The notes beneath the pieces are model-generated. The model was not told the DNA's origin. It was given only the letters and a program-made list of their open reading frames with translations, and ran no database searches. A stretch of 64,000 nt of DNA from Parus major (taxonomy: Eukaryota > Chordata > Aves > Passeriformes > Paridae). This document shows positions 11,944 through 22,295 of the stretch, piece after piece. How positions within the stretch are numbered: position 1 is the first letter of the stretch; each line of letters opens with the position of its first letter. Location: positions 838,538 through 902,537 of the forward strand of contig NC_031770.1 in NCBI RefSeq assembly GCF_001522545.3, read 5' to 3'. Both the position numbers and the translations under genes were made by a program.

Positions 11944-11947
<4 letters not shown>
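11346..11947. other. Non-coding GC-rich interval
   Basis: Unique sequence with scattered CpG. About 11660-11940 includes 'CTAATTGCCGGGC' and 'CAATTAGCG' homeodomain cores and little repetition. It could be a conserved element, but the motif content is too weak to annotate one. Confidence 0.4.

Positions 11948-11983
<36 letters not shown>
11948..11983 (+). repeat. Poly-A run at a gap edge
   Basis: An uninterrupted A run of about 36 bases that ends in N. It could be a retroposon tail or simply the slip-prone sequence that broke the assembly. Confidence 0.9.
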
Positions 11984-12708
11984 NNNNNNNNNNNNNNNNN
12001 NNNNNNNNNNNNNNNNNNNNNNNNNNNNNNNNNNNNNNNNNNNNNNNNNNNNNNNNNNNNNNNNNNNNNNNNNNNNNNNNNNNNNNNNNNNNNNNNNNNN
12101 NNNNNNNNNNNNNNNNNNNNNNNNNNNNNNNNNNNNNNNNNNNNNNNNNNNNNNNNNNNNNNNNNNNNNNNNNNNNNNNNNNNNNNNNNNNNNNNNNNNN
12201 NNNNNNNNNNNNNNNNNNNNNNNNNNNNNNNNNNNNNNNNNNNNNNNNNNNNNNNNNNNNNNNNNNNNNNNNNNNNNNNNNNNNNNNNNNNNNNNNNNNN
12301 NNNNNNNNNNNNNNNNNNNNNNNNNNNNNNNNNNNNNNNNNNNNNNNNNNNNNNNNNNNNNNNNNNNNNNNNNNNNNNNNNNNNNNNNNNNNNNNNNNNN
12401 NNNNNNNNNNNNNNNNNNNNNNNNNNNNNNNNNNNNNNNNNNNNNNNNNNNNNNNNNNNNNNNNNNNNNNNNNNNNNNNNNNNNNNNNNNNNNNNNNNNN
12501 NNNNNNNNNNNNNNNNNNNNNNNNNNNNNNNNNNNNNNNNNNNNNNNNNNNNNNNNNNNNNNNNNNNNNNNNNNNNNNNNNNNNNNNNNNNNNNNNNNNN
12601 NNNNNNNNNNNNNNNNNNNNNNNNNNNNNNNNNNNNNNNNNNNNNNNNNNNNNNNNNNNNNNNNNNNNNNNNNNNNNNNNNNNNNNNNNNNNNNNNNNNN
12701 NNNNNNNN
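11984..12708. other. Assembly gap
   Basis: The longest run of N in the window, flanked by poly-A on one side and a minisatellite on the other. Confidence 0.99.
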
Positions 12709-13168
12709 CCTTCCCTACTGGATCCCTTCATCCCTTCCAGGACCCCACTATTCCTTCCAGGAATCCCCCATTCCCTCCAAGATCCCCTTATCCCTTCCAG
12801 GACCCCACCATTCCCTCCAGGATCCTTCCATCCTTCCCAGGATCCCACCATTCCCACCAGGATTCTTCCATCCCTCCCAGGACCCCTCTATCACTTCCAG
12901 GATTCCCCCCATTCCTTCCAGGACCCCTGTATCCCTTCCAGGACCCCACCATTCCCACCAGGACCCCTCTATCCCTTCCAGGACCCCACCATTCCCACCA
13001 GGATCCCTCTGTCCCTTCCAGGACCCCACCATTTCCACCAGGATCCTTCCATCCCTCCCAGGACCCCACCATTCCCTCCAGGATCCCCTTATCCCTTCCA
13101 GGACCCCACCATTCCCACCAGGATCCCTCTGTCCCTTCCAGGACTCTCCCATTCCCACTGGATCCCTG
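12709..13168 (+). repeat. Minisatellite, about 20-bp core in 60-bp higher-order units
   Basis: About 20 copies of a core 'CCTTCCAGGACCCCACCATT' or related version, where every third core resembles itself most closely, giving a roughly 60-bp higher-order period. Opposite-strand readings give Gly-Trp-rich repetitive peptides that should be ignored. Confidence 0.92.
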
Positions 13169-14195
13169 CCATCCCAAAGGTGCAGCCCCGATTCCCGACG
13201 TGATTCCAAGAAGTCTCCATAACCGCCAGCACACAGGGAGCTGCAGTTCCTGGATTCATCCATTCATTCCCTTCAAAGTCCTTCCAGAGGCTGCTTTGCC
13301 CCTTGGAAAGGCTGGAACAGTGGGATAGGGAAAGGTGGGAATTTCCCTTTGGCACCTCTCAATTTCCCTGTCTGTCACTGAGGGATTGAGCTTGGGAATC
13401 CAGAGGCAAAGCCGGATGGGAAAACCCAGCCACGGCTTTTAGGATCAGCCAGGATCCCAAACTTCCAGCCCAGCACCCTGGAGCGACGGTATCCCAAAAA
13501 ACCACCAAACCCCTTGGGAAAAGTGGAGGAGAGGAGCTCCACATCCACCCGCTGCTCCAAGAAATCCTCACTTTTCCATCAGCAATTCCCACAACAACCA
13601 CAAATCCCATGTCCCGAGGGCCGGGATGGGCATCACAGCAGTGGCTCCAACCCCGAGATCCCAAAAGGCTGAAAAATGAGGATTTGAGCCGTGGGCTCCC
13701 AGCCCGGGGTTTTTTCCAGCTGCCTCCGGCGCACATTCCAAGCTGGCTCCCTCTCCACGGCTCCAGGCGAGTGTCCAGGCTCCGGCAAGTCCATTAAATC
13801 CTTTCTTTCGGGATACGATGGAGTCAAACGTCAGGGATTTATTTGCTCCTCCTGGAGTCAGGATTTGGGGATCCAGGTGCCAGCAGGGCCGGCTCCAACT
13901 CCGCAGTGGGAGCCAACAAAAGTGGGATTGAGCAATGGAAATCCAGAGGGAATCCAGCCTTTGGACCTCGCTCCACCGGGACAACGAGTTTTGTGGGAAA
14001 ACCTTTTCCTGAGCTTTGCCTCAAAGTTCTTCCCGAGTTTTTTCTTGCCATGCCCTTGTCCCAGAGGCATTCCCGGAGCAGCTCTGTGCCCGATCCCGCA
14101 GGGGCAAATCCTGGGAGGAAAGAGCTTCACTTCCCTCCTGGAAGAGGAAGTGACTCTGCCTGGGATGGGGAAGTTCAGGCGGCTGCTGGAGCTGC
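13169..14195. other. Non-coding interval, nothing recognised
   Basis: A plus-strand frame of about 300 codons starts here and runs through the repeats to 14614, but its composition follows the repeats and no domain is visible. Confidence 0.5.
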
Positions 14196-14199
14196 CACA

Positions 14200-14340
14200 G
14201 GAGCATCCCAGAGATTCCAGCATCCCTTGGGAGCACCCCGGTGCTGCATCCCTGATCCCTCAGGAACATCCCAGAGATTCCAGCATCCCTTGGGAGCATC
14301 CCGGTGCTGTATCCCTGATCCCTCGGGGAGCCAGGGATGC
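14200..14340 (+). repeat. Two-copy 62-bp tandem repeat
   Basis: Two nearly identical copies begin with 'CATCCCAGAGATTCCAGCAT' and contain 'CTTGGGAGCA' and 'CGGTGCTG'. The GAGCATCCC word recurs in the larger array downstream, suggesting a common origin. Confidence 0.88.
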
Positions 14341-14839
14341 ACAGAGCATCCCCATCCCATCCGGAAGTAGCCAAAACTGGAATAACCGGAATAATTCCTC
14401 CTCCTCCTCTCTTCTCCTGGGGAAGCTTCCACATTCCAGGCCCGGTGAGCACTCCAGAACTGCAGCATCCAAATCCAGGAGCATCCCAGGGCTGGACCAT
14501 CCCAGTCTGGGAACATCCCACTCCCTGATTCCTCCTTGGAATCCGGGATGCAGCACAACATCCCCATCCCAAGCCAATCCCCGCCGTTTGCACTGGAATA
14601 ACTCCACTTCCTGACCCCTTCCTGGGAAGCAGCCACATTCCAGGCTGTGCTGGGAATCCCAGAGCAGGAGCATCCAGGTCTGGGAGCACTCCAGGGTGGG
14701 AGCATCCAAATCCAGGAGCATCCCAGTCCCCGATCCCTCAGTGAAATCAGGGACGCAGCAGAGCACCCTGGTTCTCAGCTTTCCCTGGGAAAGCCTCCGC
14801 ATTCCAGACTGGGCTGAGGATCCCAGCACGGAGCAGCAA
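14341..14839. repeat. Degenerate GGAGCATCCC-rich sequence
   Basis: Loosely periodic sequence with repeated 'GGAGCATCC' words and two larger blocks sharing 'GGGATGCAGCA' and 'CATTCCAGGC'. It probably represents eroded copies of the neighbouring 32-bp array. Confidence 0.6.
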
Positions 14840-15118
14840 AATCCAGGAGCATCCTGATCCAGGAGCATCCCGGGGCTGGCACATCCCGCTCCAGGAGCAT
14901 CCCGGGGCTGGCACATCCCGCTCCAGGAGCATCCCGGGGCTGGCACATCCCGCTCCAGGAGCATCCCGGGGCTGGCGCATCCCGCTCCAGGAGCATCCCG
15001 GGGCTGGCACATCCCGCTCCAGGAGCATCCCGGGGCTGGCACATCCCGCTCCGGGAGCATCCCGGGGCTGGCACATCCCACTCCAGGAGCATCCCGGGGC
15101 CGGAGCACCCCAGTCCGG
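14840..15118 (+). repeat. 32-bp minisatellite array
   Basis: About seven to eight head-to-tail units of exactly 32 bp with core 'GAGCATCCCGGGGCTGGCAC', differing by only one or two bases. That homogeneity implies recent expansion. It is direct tandem DNA with no unique spacers, so it is not a CRISPR array. Minus-strand frames through it encode a Cys-Ser-Gly-Met repeat artefact. Confidence 0.96.
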
Positions 15119-15239
15119 GCCCATCCCAACCCCTCAGTAAAATCCGGGATGCGGCAGAGCATCCTCATCCTCAGCTTTCCCCCCTCCCCGGGAAGCCTCG
15201 GCATTCCAGGCCGCGGGAGCGGCTCCCGGTGCCCGGCGC

Positions 15240-15800
15240 AGCATTCCCGGCGCGCGATCCCGCAGGATCCGTGCACTTGGCCGGGCTGTGTAAACTCTGA
15301 CATGCGCCTGTCAATCTCTGCCATATTTGCCGACGGCTTTATCCCGGCCTGATTAGTTTCCCGAACAAATTGGAGCGAAGGAAAACATCACCTCCAGTCC
15401 GGAAAAGCCAACATTCCGGGGAGTTTTCGGATCTCTCTATTTACATGGACACGGGCTGTTTTCCTAAGGCTCTGGAAGTGATGGTAATTGAACAGCGCCG
15501 GCGTGTGAGGGGAGCCTGATGAGTGGGAAAGGTTTTCCAAACAACGCCGCTGGATTTGGCCGCGGCCTTGGCGGGAATGTTTGTGGAGCGTGCGCCCGGC
15601 GCAGTGTCAATATTCCCGAATTTCGAGGTGGCGGGAGCGGGACTTTGTTTGGAAAATGGCTCCCTGATATCATCAGCAAGTTTACAAACGGCCCCGTGGC
15701 CAAACAGAGCCGGAGCTTAAGGAAGCGCCCGCCCAGGACTCGGGGAATGTTTGCCCAGGGATCCCAAAGAACTTCCATAAATACTGCCCTTATCCCGAAT
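15240..15800. promoter_or_regulatory. Candidate enhancer with several forkhead words
   Basis: A non-repetitive island between two satellites. Seen directly: CTGTCAATC (15308-15316, reverse of a PBX/MEIS-like GATTGACAG), TATTTACA (15438-15445), GTTTACAAAC (15680-15689, a strong forkhead core), GTCAATATT (near 15605) and CTTTGTTT (near 15643). Its different texture suggests constrained sequence about 27 kb 3' of FOXA2. Function is inferred only. Confidence 0.35.
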
Positions 15801-15914
15801 CTTGGGAGGCGGCCCCGGCGTGACGGAGCGAGCCCAGCGCTCCCGCTTTTCCGGGGAATCCCCGGGCACAGCAGGATCCTGACCAAGCTGGCTCGGCTGG
15901 AGTCTCCCGCTGCA

Positions 15915-16590
15915 TTCCCGTTATCCAGACATTGCCAGGAGAAAACTGCATCCCGAAATTCCATCCCAAATTCCCATTATCCAAACATTGCCAGGAGAAA
16001 ACCGCATCCNNNNNNNNNNNNNNNNNNNNNNNNNNNNNNNNNNNNNNNNNNNNNNNNNNNNNNNNNNNNNNNNNNNNNNNNNNNNNNNNNNNNNNNNNNN
16101 NNNNNNNNNNNNNNNNNNNNNNNNNNNNNNNNNNNNNNNNNNNNNNNNNNNNNNNNNNNNNNNNNNNNNNNNNNNNNNNNNNNNNNNNNNNNNNNNNNNN
16201 NNNNNNNNNNNNNNNNNNNNNNNNNNNNNNNNNNNGAAATTCCATCCCAAATTCCCATTATCCAAACATTGCCAGGAGGAAATGGCATCCTGAAATTCCA
16301 TCCCAAATTCCCATTATCCAAACATTGCCAGGGGGAAACCGTGTCCCAAAATTTTATCCCAAATCCCATTACACAAATATTGCTAGGAGGAGCCTGATCC
16401 CAAAATTCCATCCCAAATTCCCATGAAGCAAACATTGCCAGGAAAAACCTGCATCCCAAAATTCCATCCCAAATTCCCATGAACAAAACACCACCGAGAG
16501 GAAACCGCATCCCGAAATTCCACCCAAACATTGCCAGGAGTAACCTGATCCCAAAATTCCATCCCAAATTCCCATGAACCGCTAGAGGGC
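15915..16590 (+). repeat. 56-bp minisatellite, interrupted by a gap
   Basis: Units of about 56 bp share 'AAATTCCATCCCAAATTCCC' and 'CAAACATTGCCAGGAG'. About nine full or partial copies are visible on both sides of a run of N at 16010-16235, so copy number is unresolved. Divergence grows towards the right end. Confidence 0.95.
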
Positions 16591-16689
16591 CCAAAAATTT
16601 TCCCAGAGGGTTTTCCCTCCTGAAACGAGCTCCAATTCCCCCTTTTTTCCCCCGTGTGGGAAGGAGGAGCGAGGTGGGAAGGGAACGCC

Positions 16690-16872
16690 GGGGGTTAATA
16701 AACAACTCCCGGCTCCGGAATTATTGATGGAAGCGGGAATGAGGCACGGTGACATTTAAAGGAGGAATTTGTGCTCCACAAATCCGAGCGTGACTGACAG
16801 AGCCGGAGGCTCCGGAATCAATACAAATAACCCCAACCTTAATTCCTTGATCCCGGGGAAAACAGTGCATTC
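16690..16872. promoter_or_regulatory. Candidate element: HNF1 half-site, FOX, ONECUT words
   Basis: Immediately after the 56-bp satellite the texture changes. Seen directly: GTTAAT (16694-16699) overlapping ATAAACA (16698-16704, forkhead), TTATTGATGG (16721-16730) and AATCAATA (16816-16823), both ONECUT/HNF6-like. This is the combination expected of a foregut or liver enhancer; activity is inferred. Confidence 0.35.
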
Positions 16873-17107
16873 CAAGCGCTCCCAGAAACTCGGGATCAGC
16901 CTGCTGGATGCTATCGACTGCCCGGGAGCAAGGACAATTAGGATGTTCCTTAGGGATGGGGCTTTTCCCGATGTTTCCCTGGCGTTTCCACAGCAGCGCT
17001 GCTCTTCCCCTTCCCGAAATGCCAGGCTCGTTATCCAATATAAAGGGAGATTTCCCAGGATCATCTCCCGTGAGGAATGGATTCCTGGTGGAGACAAGGG
17101 GAGGGAG
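16873..17107. other. Non-coding interval, nothing recognised
   Basis: Unique GC-moderate sequence leading into a satellite; no gene or element defended. Confidence 0.5.
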
Positions 17108-17452
17108 AGGTTGGATCTCCCTCTGGGTGTGGGAGAGGTTGGATCTCCCTCTGGNNNNNNNNNNNNNNNNNNNNNNNNNNNNNNNNNNNNNNNNNNNNNN
17201 NNNNNNNNNNNNNNNNNNNNNNNNNNNNNNNNNNNNNNNNNNNNNNNNNNNNNNNNNNNNNNNNNNNNNNNNNNNNNNNNNNNNNNNNNNNNNNNNNNNN
17301 NNNNNNNNNNNNNNNNNNNNNNNNNNNNNNNNNNNNNNNNNNNNNNNNNNNNNNNNNNNNNNNNNNNNNNNNNNNNNNNNNNNNNNNNNNNNNNNNNNNN
17401 NNNNNNNNNNNNNNNNNNNNNNNNTGGATCTCCCTCTGGGTGTGGGATGCAG
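17108..17452 (+). repeat. 28-bp minisatellite, mostly hidden by a gap
   Basis: Two perfect units ('GGTTGGATCTCCCTCTGGGT' core) precede a run of N at 17155-17424, and a further partial unit follows it. The gap is almost certainly more of the same array. Confidence 0.9.
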
Positions 17453-19633
17453 GAGAATCCAGCCCCTGAACCACGGGAAGCTGAGGTATCCCTGGAGTGT
17501 TGGGAGCAGGAAGATCTGGGATTCTGGGATAACTCCACCCTGTGTCCCCATGGAGCAAGGAGGGAGGTGGAGAATTATTCCTGAAACAGCATTCCCGGCG
17601 CTGGGAATGTCCAGCAGCACCGCAAATCCCAGGAATCTCCATCAGCGCCGCCCTCCCTCTCACCTGTATCCATTGGAATTCCCTTTGGAGTTCCTCGGGG
17701 GAAGCGTGGCCAATGCTCCCTTTGGGAATCGGAGGCCGTAGGAATTTTCCAGCCCCACCCTCCCCCTGCTTTTCCTTCCCGGCTTTGGGCGCTCGTTCCC
17801 TTTCGGAACATCCCAAGAGCCGGGAGGCTCTCCCTGGCATCCCCGGGATGGCGGCTTTGGAATTCCCATCCCACCTGGAACCAAGGGAGAATGCATCCTA
17901 ATTCCCTGTTCCCACAAAACCACGGGCACCCCAAAACTCCCAAACATCCCCAAACTGCCAAATCCGCCTTTTCCGAGAGCAGGAGGAGCCGGAGCACCTC
18001 GGGAGCTTATCCAGCTTTTTCCTGGTGTAAGTACAGTATTTCTCCGGGAATTACGGCCGCTGGAATTCGCCCGGCCTTGTCCTTGCTCCCATAAAAAACC
18101 AGGAGCCAGCGGAAATTATGGGATCAAATCAAGCCTTCCTTTGATTCTGACCCTACAGGCACGAGAGTCCCAGAGGGTCCCGCTTTTTTCCTTCCCACTT
18201 TCCCTAATTTATGGCTCATTCCCTGTTTTCCAATCGAGCCGGCCGGGGGCAGCTGCTCCCTATCCCGGGAGCCGCCATAAACCATGGACAGCATTCCCAC
18301 TTCCCGCTTCCCGCGGAGAGACAGCCCTTCCCGGAGCGGGATGGGGATCCCCAGGGTGCCGGGAGGAGCGGGATTGGCTCCATGGATGCAATTCCTTCCC
18401 CCCTTCTTCCCGAGGCTTCCCTGAAGGGAATATCCGGAGGGTTTCATATCCTAAAAAAACAAACAAAACAGGGTTAAATCCAGCTGTTTGTTCAGCGGGA
18501 AAAACACCCTCGGGAAGGTGGGAATGAAGGCAGGTGCGAGCTGGGGACTGGGAAAATCCACATGTCCCAGAATTCCTGGATTTCTTCCTATCCCAATAAA
18601 AAAAATAATTAATATTTCCACCTCTTCCCCCTTTGCCTCCCTTTTCTGGGATGGGGGAGGATCAGAAAATCCCATGGAGCTGCTTCCCGAACTTTTTTCC
18701 TGAGAAGCAACCCCCTGGCAGCTCCTCTTCCCAAAATCTCCCTCTGAAAATCCTTGGGAATGACTCTGAAGGGCTCTTCATTTCTCAAAACCCATCCCAA
18801 AGAGCCGGGGATCCTTGGATATTTCCAGCTGGGACTAAATACTTGGGAGCGGAATTCCCGGGGATTTGTGGGAAGCAATTTCCAGGGATATCCAGGGGGA
18901 GTTCCCAGATCCCACAGAAGCTCCAGGTGCCTTTAAAATCCGCTCCATCGCTCATTTCTTGGAGCCAAATCTGGTGCCTGGAAGGATTTGGGAATTTTGG
19001 AATAATTTTTTTTTCCTATGAAAACTTAAACTGGGGAATTTTGTGTTTAATTTGGAGTTAATTGGGGCGGAATTTTTCATGAATTTTTTTTGTGGATTTG
19101 GGATTTTAAAAATATTTTTTTAAAGATTTCCTGGATGAAAACTTGTAGGATTTGGAAAAACCGGGATATCGGGAATGATGTTCTAGAATAAATCTAAAAA
19201 TCAGGAGCATTCCCAATATTCCAGAACGTCCTCACCTGCTCCTTTTTGCTTTTCCTGCACTTCCAGACCCCCAAAAATTCATCATTCCCAGGAATCTCCG
19301 GGCAGATTCCTTGTTCTCTTCCCACCGGGATGCGACTCGGAGCCCGATATCCCGGGAGGAGGAAATTTGGGATCCAGGTGTCGGAGCAGGGCCACAACTC
19401 CGGCTGGAATTCCTTCCAAAACCCAAACCCAGGAGGGTCAAAAGTTCATCCAGGCCCCGGCAACTCCGGGGAGTTTTTTCCCTGCTTGGAAAAGGGTGAA
19501 GGAAAGGGAGAAAGAAGAAAAGCGGGAGAAATCCAATAAATGCCGGCTGGGAAGGGAGAGGGGCCGGCAGTGGGAAAAGCAAACAAGGTGGGAAAATGGT
19601 AACGGGAGGCACGGAAAGGGCCGGGATGGAAGG
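17453..19633. other. Non-coding interval
   Basis: No exon recognised. About 17990-18125 is less repetitive and contains 'CCCATAAAAAACC' and 'GTGTAAGTACAGTATTTC', and could be a small conserved element. About 18950-19200 is AT-rich with T runs. About 19490-19630 is purine-rich. None is strong enough for its own call. Confidence 0.45.
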
Positions 19634-20026
19634 NNNNNNNNNNNNNNNNNNNNNNNNNNNNNNNNNNNNNNNNNNNNNNNNNNNNNNNNNNNNNNNNNNN
19701 NNNNNNNNNNNNNNNNNNNNNNNNNNNNNNNNNNNNNNNNNNNNNNNNNNNNNNNNNNNNNNNNNNNNNNNNNNNNNNNNNNNNNNNNNNNNNNNNNNNN
19801 NNNNNNNNNNNNNNNNNNNNNNNNNNNNNNNNNNNNNNNNNNNNNNNNNNNNNNNNNNNNNNNNNNNNNNNNNNNNNNNNNNNNNNNNNNNNNNNNNNNN
19901 NNNNNNNNNNNNNNNNNNNNNNNNNNNNNNNNNNNNNNNNNNNNNNNNNNNNNNNNNNNNNNNNNNNNNNNNNNNNNNNNNNNNNNNNNNNNNNNNNNNN
20001 NNNNNNNNNNNNNNNNNNNNNNNNNN
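19634..20026. other. Assembly gap
   Basis: A run of N. The plus-strand sequence before it is a purine-rich GGGAAAG-type tract. Confidence 0.99.
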
Positions 20027-20094
20027 GGATATTCCATGTGCATCCCACCTCACAGGCTGCACTTCTTTATTTTTCCTTCCTCCTCTCCTTTTTT

Positions 20095-20305
20095 TTTTTA
20101 GGAAAAATCCCCCTGGATGCATCCCAAACGTCTGCTTTGTCAGGAGTCATCCTGGTCCCACGGAAAAAAATGGGATCACTCCCACAAAACCCCTGGAATC
20201 TCCCCCTGGATACGGCTGGAGCCAGGATCCACCCACCTTGGTGCCCACCTCGGGAGGATCCTAAGGAAAACCCTCTGGAGTCACCGGGAATGCAGGGAGG
20301 GAGAG
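20095..20305 (+). repeat. Dispersed repeat copy A
   Basis: This segment matches 21805-22040 in order and spacing: 'AGGAAAAA' then 'CCTGGATGCA', 'AGGAGTCATCC', 'ACCCCTGGAAT', 'GTCACCGGGAATGCAGG'. The pair is about 1.7 kb apart in direct orientation. It may be an uncatalogued retroposon or a segmental duplication. Confidence 0.7.
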
Positions 20306-20489
20306 CTGGAATTCAAAGCTGGATCAGGAGCTGCTTCCCAGTGGAATTCCAGCCCCTCATCTCCATCCAGCCATCCCAGCATTCCAAGGACATCCAGGAA
20401 AAGATCTGCGCTTCCTGCCGGAGCCCTTTCCGTGCCTCCGACACCGGCTGCTCCCGGCTTTTCCGGGAAACATTTCCAGGATGAGCGGA

Positions 20490-20720
20490 GCCCTGCCCCG
20501 CTCCCGGGATTCCCCGGCGGCCATGTGCAATTCCAAGGCTTTATGGCTCCCCCATGGAGCCTTCCCGGCGCCCTTGGAGCGCGATTATCCCGGGAAACGG
20601 CGCCTTTATGGACTCCAGCTGGGAAGTGGGACCTTAATGAGCCCTCCTTGGCACAGCTCCATATGTTTTCCGCCTTCTCCCGAGATTCCGGTTTTTTATG
20701 GTGACATTTATTTCATGGAA
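20490..20720. promoter_or_regulatory. Candidate element with three TTTATGG words
   Basis: A non-repetitive island carrying TTTATGG three times in about 160 bp (near 20541, 20604 and 20695), plus 'CCTTAATGAG'. TTTATGG is the core preferred by CDX/posterior HOX proteins. Clustering is seen; regulatory function is a guess. Confidence 0.25.
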
Positions 20721-21804
20721 ATGAGCCTGGGAATGAAGATCCATGGCCCTTCCTGGAGATTTGCGGGAATGGCTTCCCGCTGCCAGGGGTAAAGCTGGAA
20801 GGGAGAGGGAAAGCATGGCTGAATATTCCCTCCTCCCGCCTGGACGGGAATCCAATAAAATCTGGGATTTTTTCAGTTTCGGAGCAGTTCTTTCCAACCT
20901 TTCTCCCGTTAAATCACCACGACTTTTCCAAATCCAAGCTCCCGATCCCAAGAAAATTTGCTGCCCGAATGTCGGCGTCTCCAAATGCAAATTTCCTTGG
21001 AAATCGGCTCCAGCTTTTCTTCCTAGCGGGAATTCCCACCTCCAGCCATAAATCCCGAGGTGCTAATTCCTTGGTTTTATCTGGAAGGGCCTTTCCTTGG
21101 ATCCCACCGGGCTTGGAATACAATGGACAATCCAGGGGCAAATCCAGGTGGACAAAGGGGATTTGGAGATCAAGGCAGAAGGGAGCCAGGCATGGATGAA
21201 CTCCCAGGAGGAGAAAACCTGGAGCTGATAAGAATTCCCAGGTTTCTCAGGGCCATTCCAGAGGCGCAGCCAGTGGCATGTGGGAGTTTCCAAGGGGCAA
21301 ATCCATTGGGAATGGGGGTAGCGGGTTGGATATTGGATCTGTCCAGGATCCCACTGTGGGCTCTGGGAGATATTTGGGATATTTTTGTCTTGTCCACCGG
21401 GAAAAACCTTGGGAAAAGGTGAAGGATCGACCTCAGGATGAACCTGACTCCTTCCCAAATCCCAAATTCCCCATCCCATTTTTCCACAGATGACCTCAGC
21501 TACGCCTGTGAGAGTTCCTCAATTCCAAGCCTTTCCAAAGCCCGCTGACTTCCCAGGAAAGCAGGAAGGGGAGAAATCTGGGAATTGGCTGCTCCCTCTG
21601 CTGCCCAAAAGGCGGGAGGGGGGGGGGTGTGGGGCAGGAATTCCATCCAGCTTTAATTCCTCCTGGATCTGGGCGTATTCCAGGTCACTGATCACACACC
21701 CAGTCGGGATCTGGGGAATAAAGGAATTCTTTCCACCCCTCCGTTTGCTTTCTCCCTGATAAATCTTCATCCTGATTCCAACGGGATCGCTTTCCTTTTT
21801 TGTT
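20721..21804. other. Non-coding interval, nothing recognised
   Basis: Short-word-rich sequence between the two dispersed repeat copies. A G run lies at about 21619-21626. No gene or transposon recognised. Confidence 0.5.
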
Positions 21805-22070
21805 TCCTTCAGGAAAAACACACCTGGATGCAGCCCGAGCCCTCTGCTTTTCCACACTGGGCTTGGGAATCCAGGAGTCATCCCTATCCCACAGGAGAAA
21901 GGGGATCAGACCCACCAAACCCCTGGAATTCATTTCCCTGTGGATGCTGGGATAAAGCTCCCCCGGTGTCCAAGGAGGGTCTGGAATCACTGGGAATGCA
22001 GGAAGGGAGAGGGGATATTTCCAAGCAGGAAAAGCTGGATCTGCTCCATCTTTCCCAGTTCCAAGGGGTG
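21805..22070 (+). repeat. Dispersed repeat copy B
   Basis: Second copy of the repeat at 20095-20305, including 'AGGAAAAACACACCTGGATG', 'CAGGAGTCATCC', 'AAACCCCTGGAATTCA' and 'AATCACTGGGAATGCAGGAA'. It has about 25 extra bases near its start relative to copy A. Confidence 0.7.
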
Positions 22071-22189
22071 TCCCTGTCCTAGAGCAGCCCAGCACATCCC
22101 AGATCCCGGTTTTCCATCTTTTCCCTCCCTGGGAGCCAAAAGCAGCGGAGCAAAGGGTTAAATATTCAGCCAAGGGGTAAATCCTGCTT

Positions 22190-22295
22190 GGATGGGGTTT
22201 GGGAATGGTGGGAGTTGTCCCTGTCCAGGGCAGGGAGTGGGAACGGGACCATCCTTAAGGTCTCTTCCCAGCCAAAATCCTCTGGGAATTTATAG
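22190..22295 (+). mobile_element. Short CR1-type LINE 3' fragment (plus)
   Basis: Only the distal tail is left: 'GTCCCTGTCCAGGGCAGGGA', 'CCTTAAGGTCTCTTCCCAGC', 'CAAAATCC'. The order equals the CR1 3' end. The copy is short and old. Confidence 0.6.

Noticed and set aside
14840..15118. CRISPR-like array
   Set aside because: Units are contiguous 32-bp direct repeats with no unique spacers, in vertebrate DNA.
14260..15324. A 354-codon minus-strand frame
   Set aside because: Most of it is the translation of the 32-bp array (a Cys-Ser-Gly-Met repeat) and eroded copies of it.
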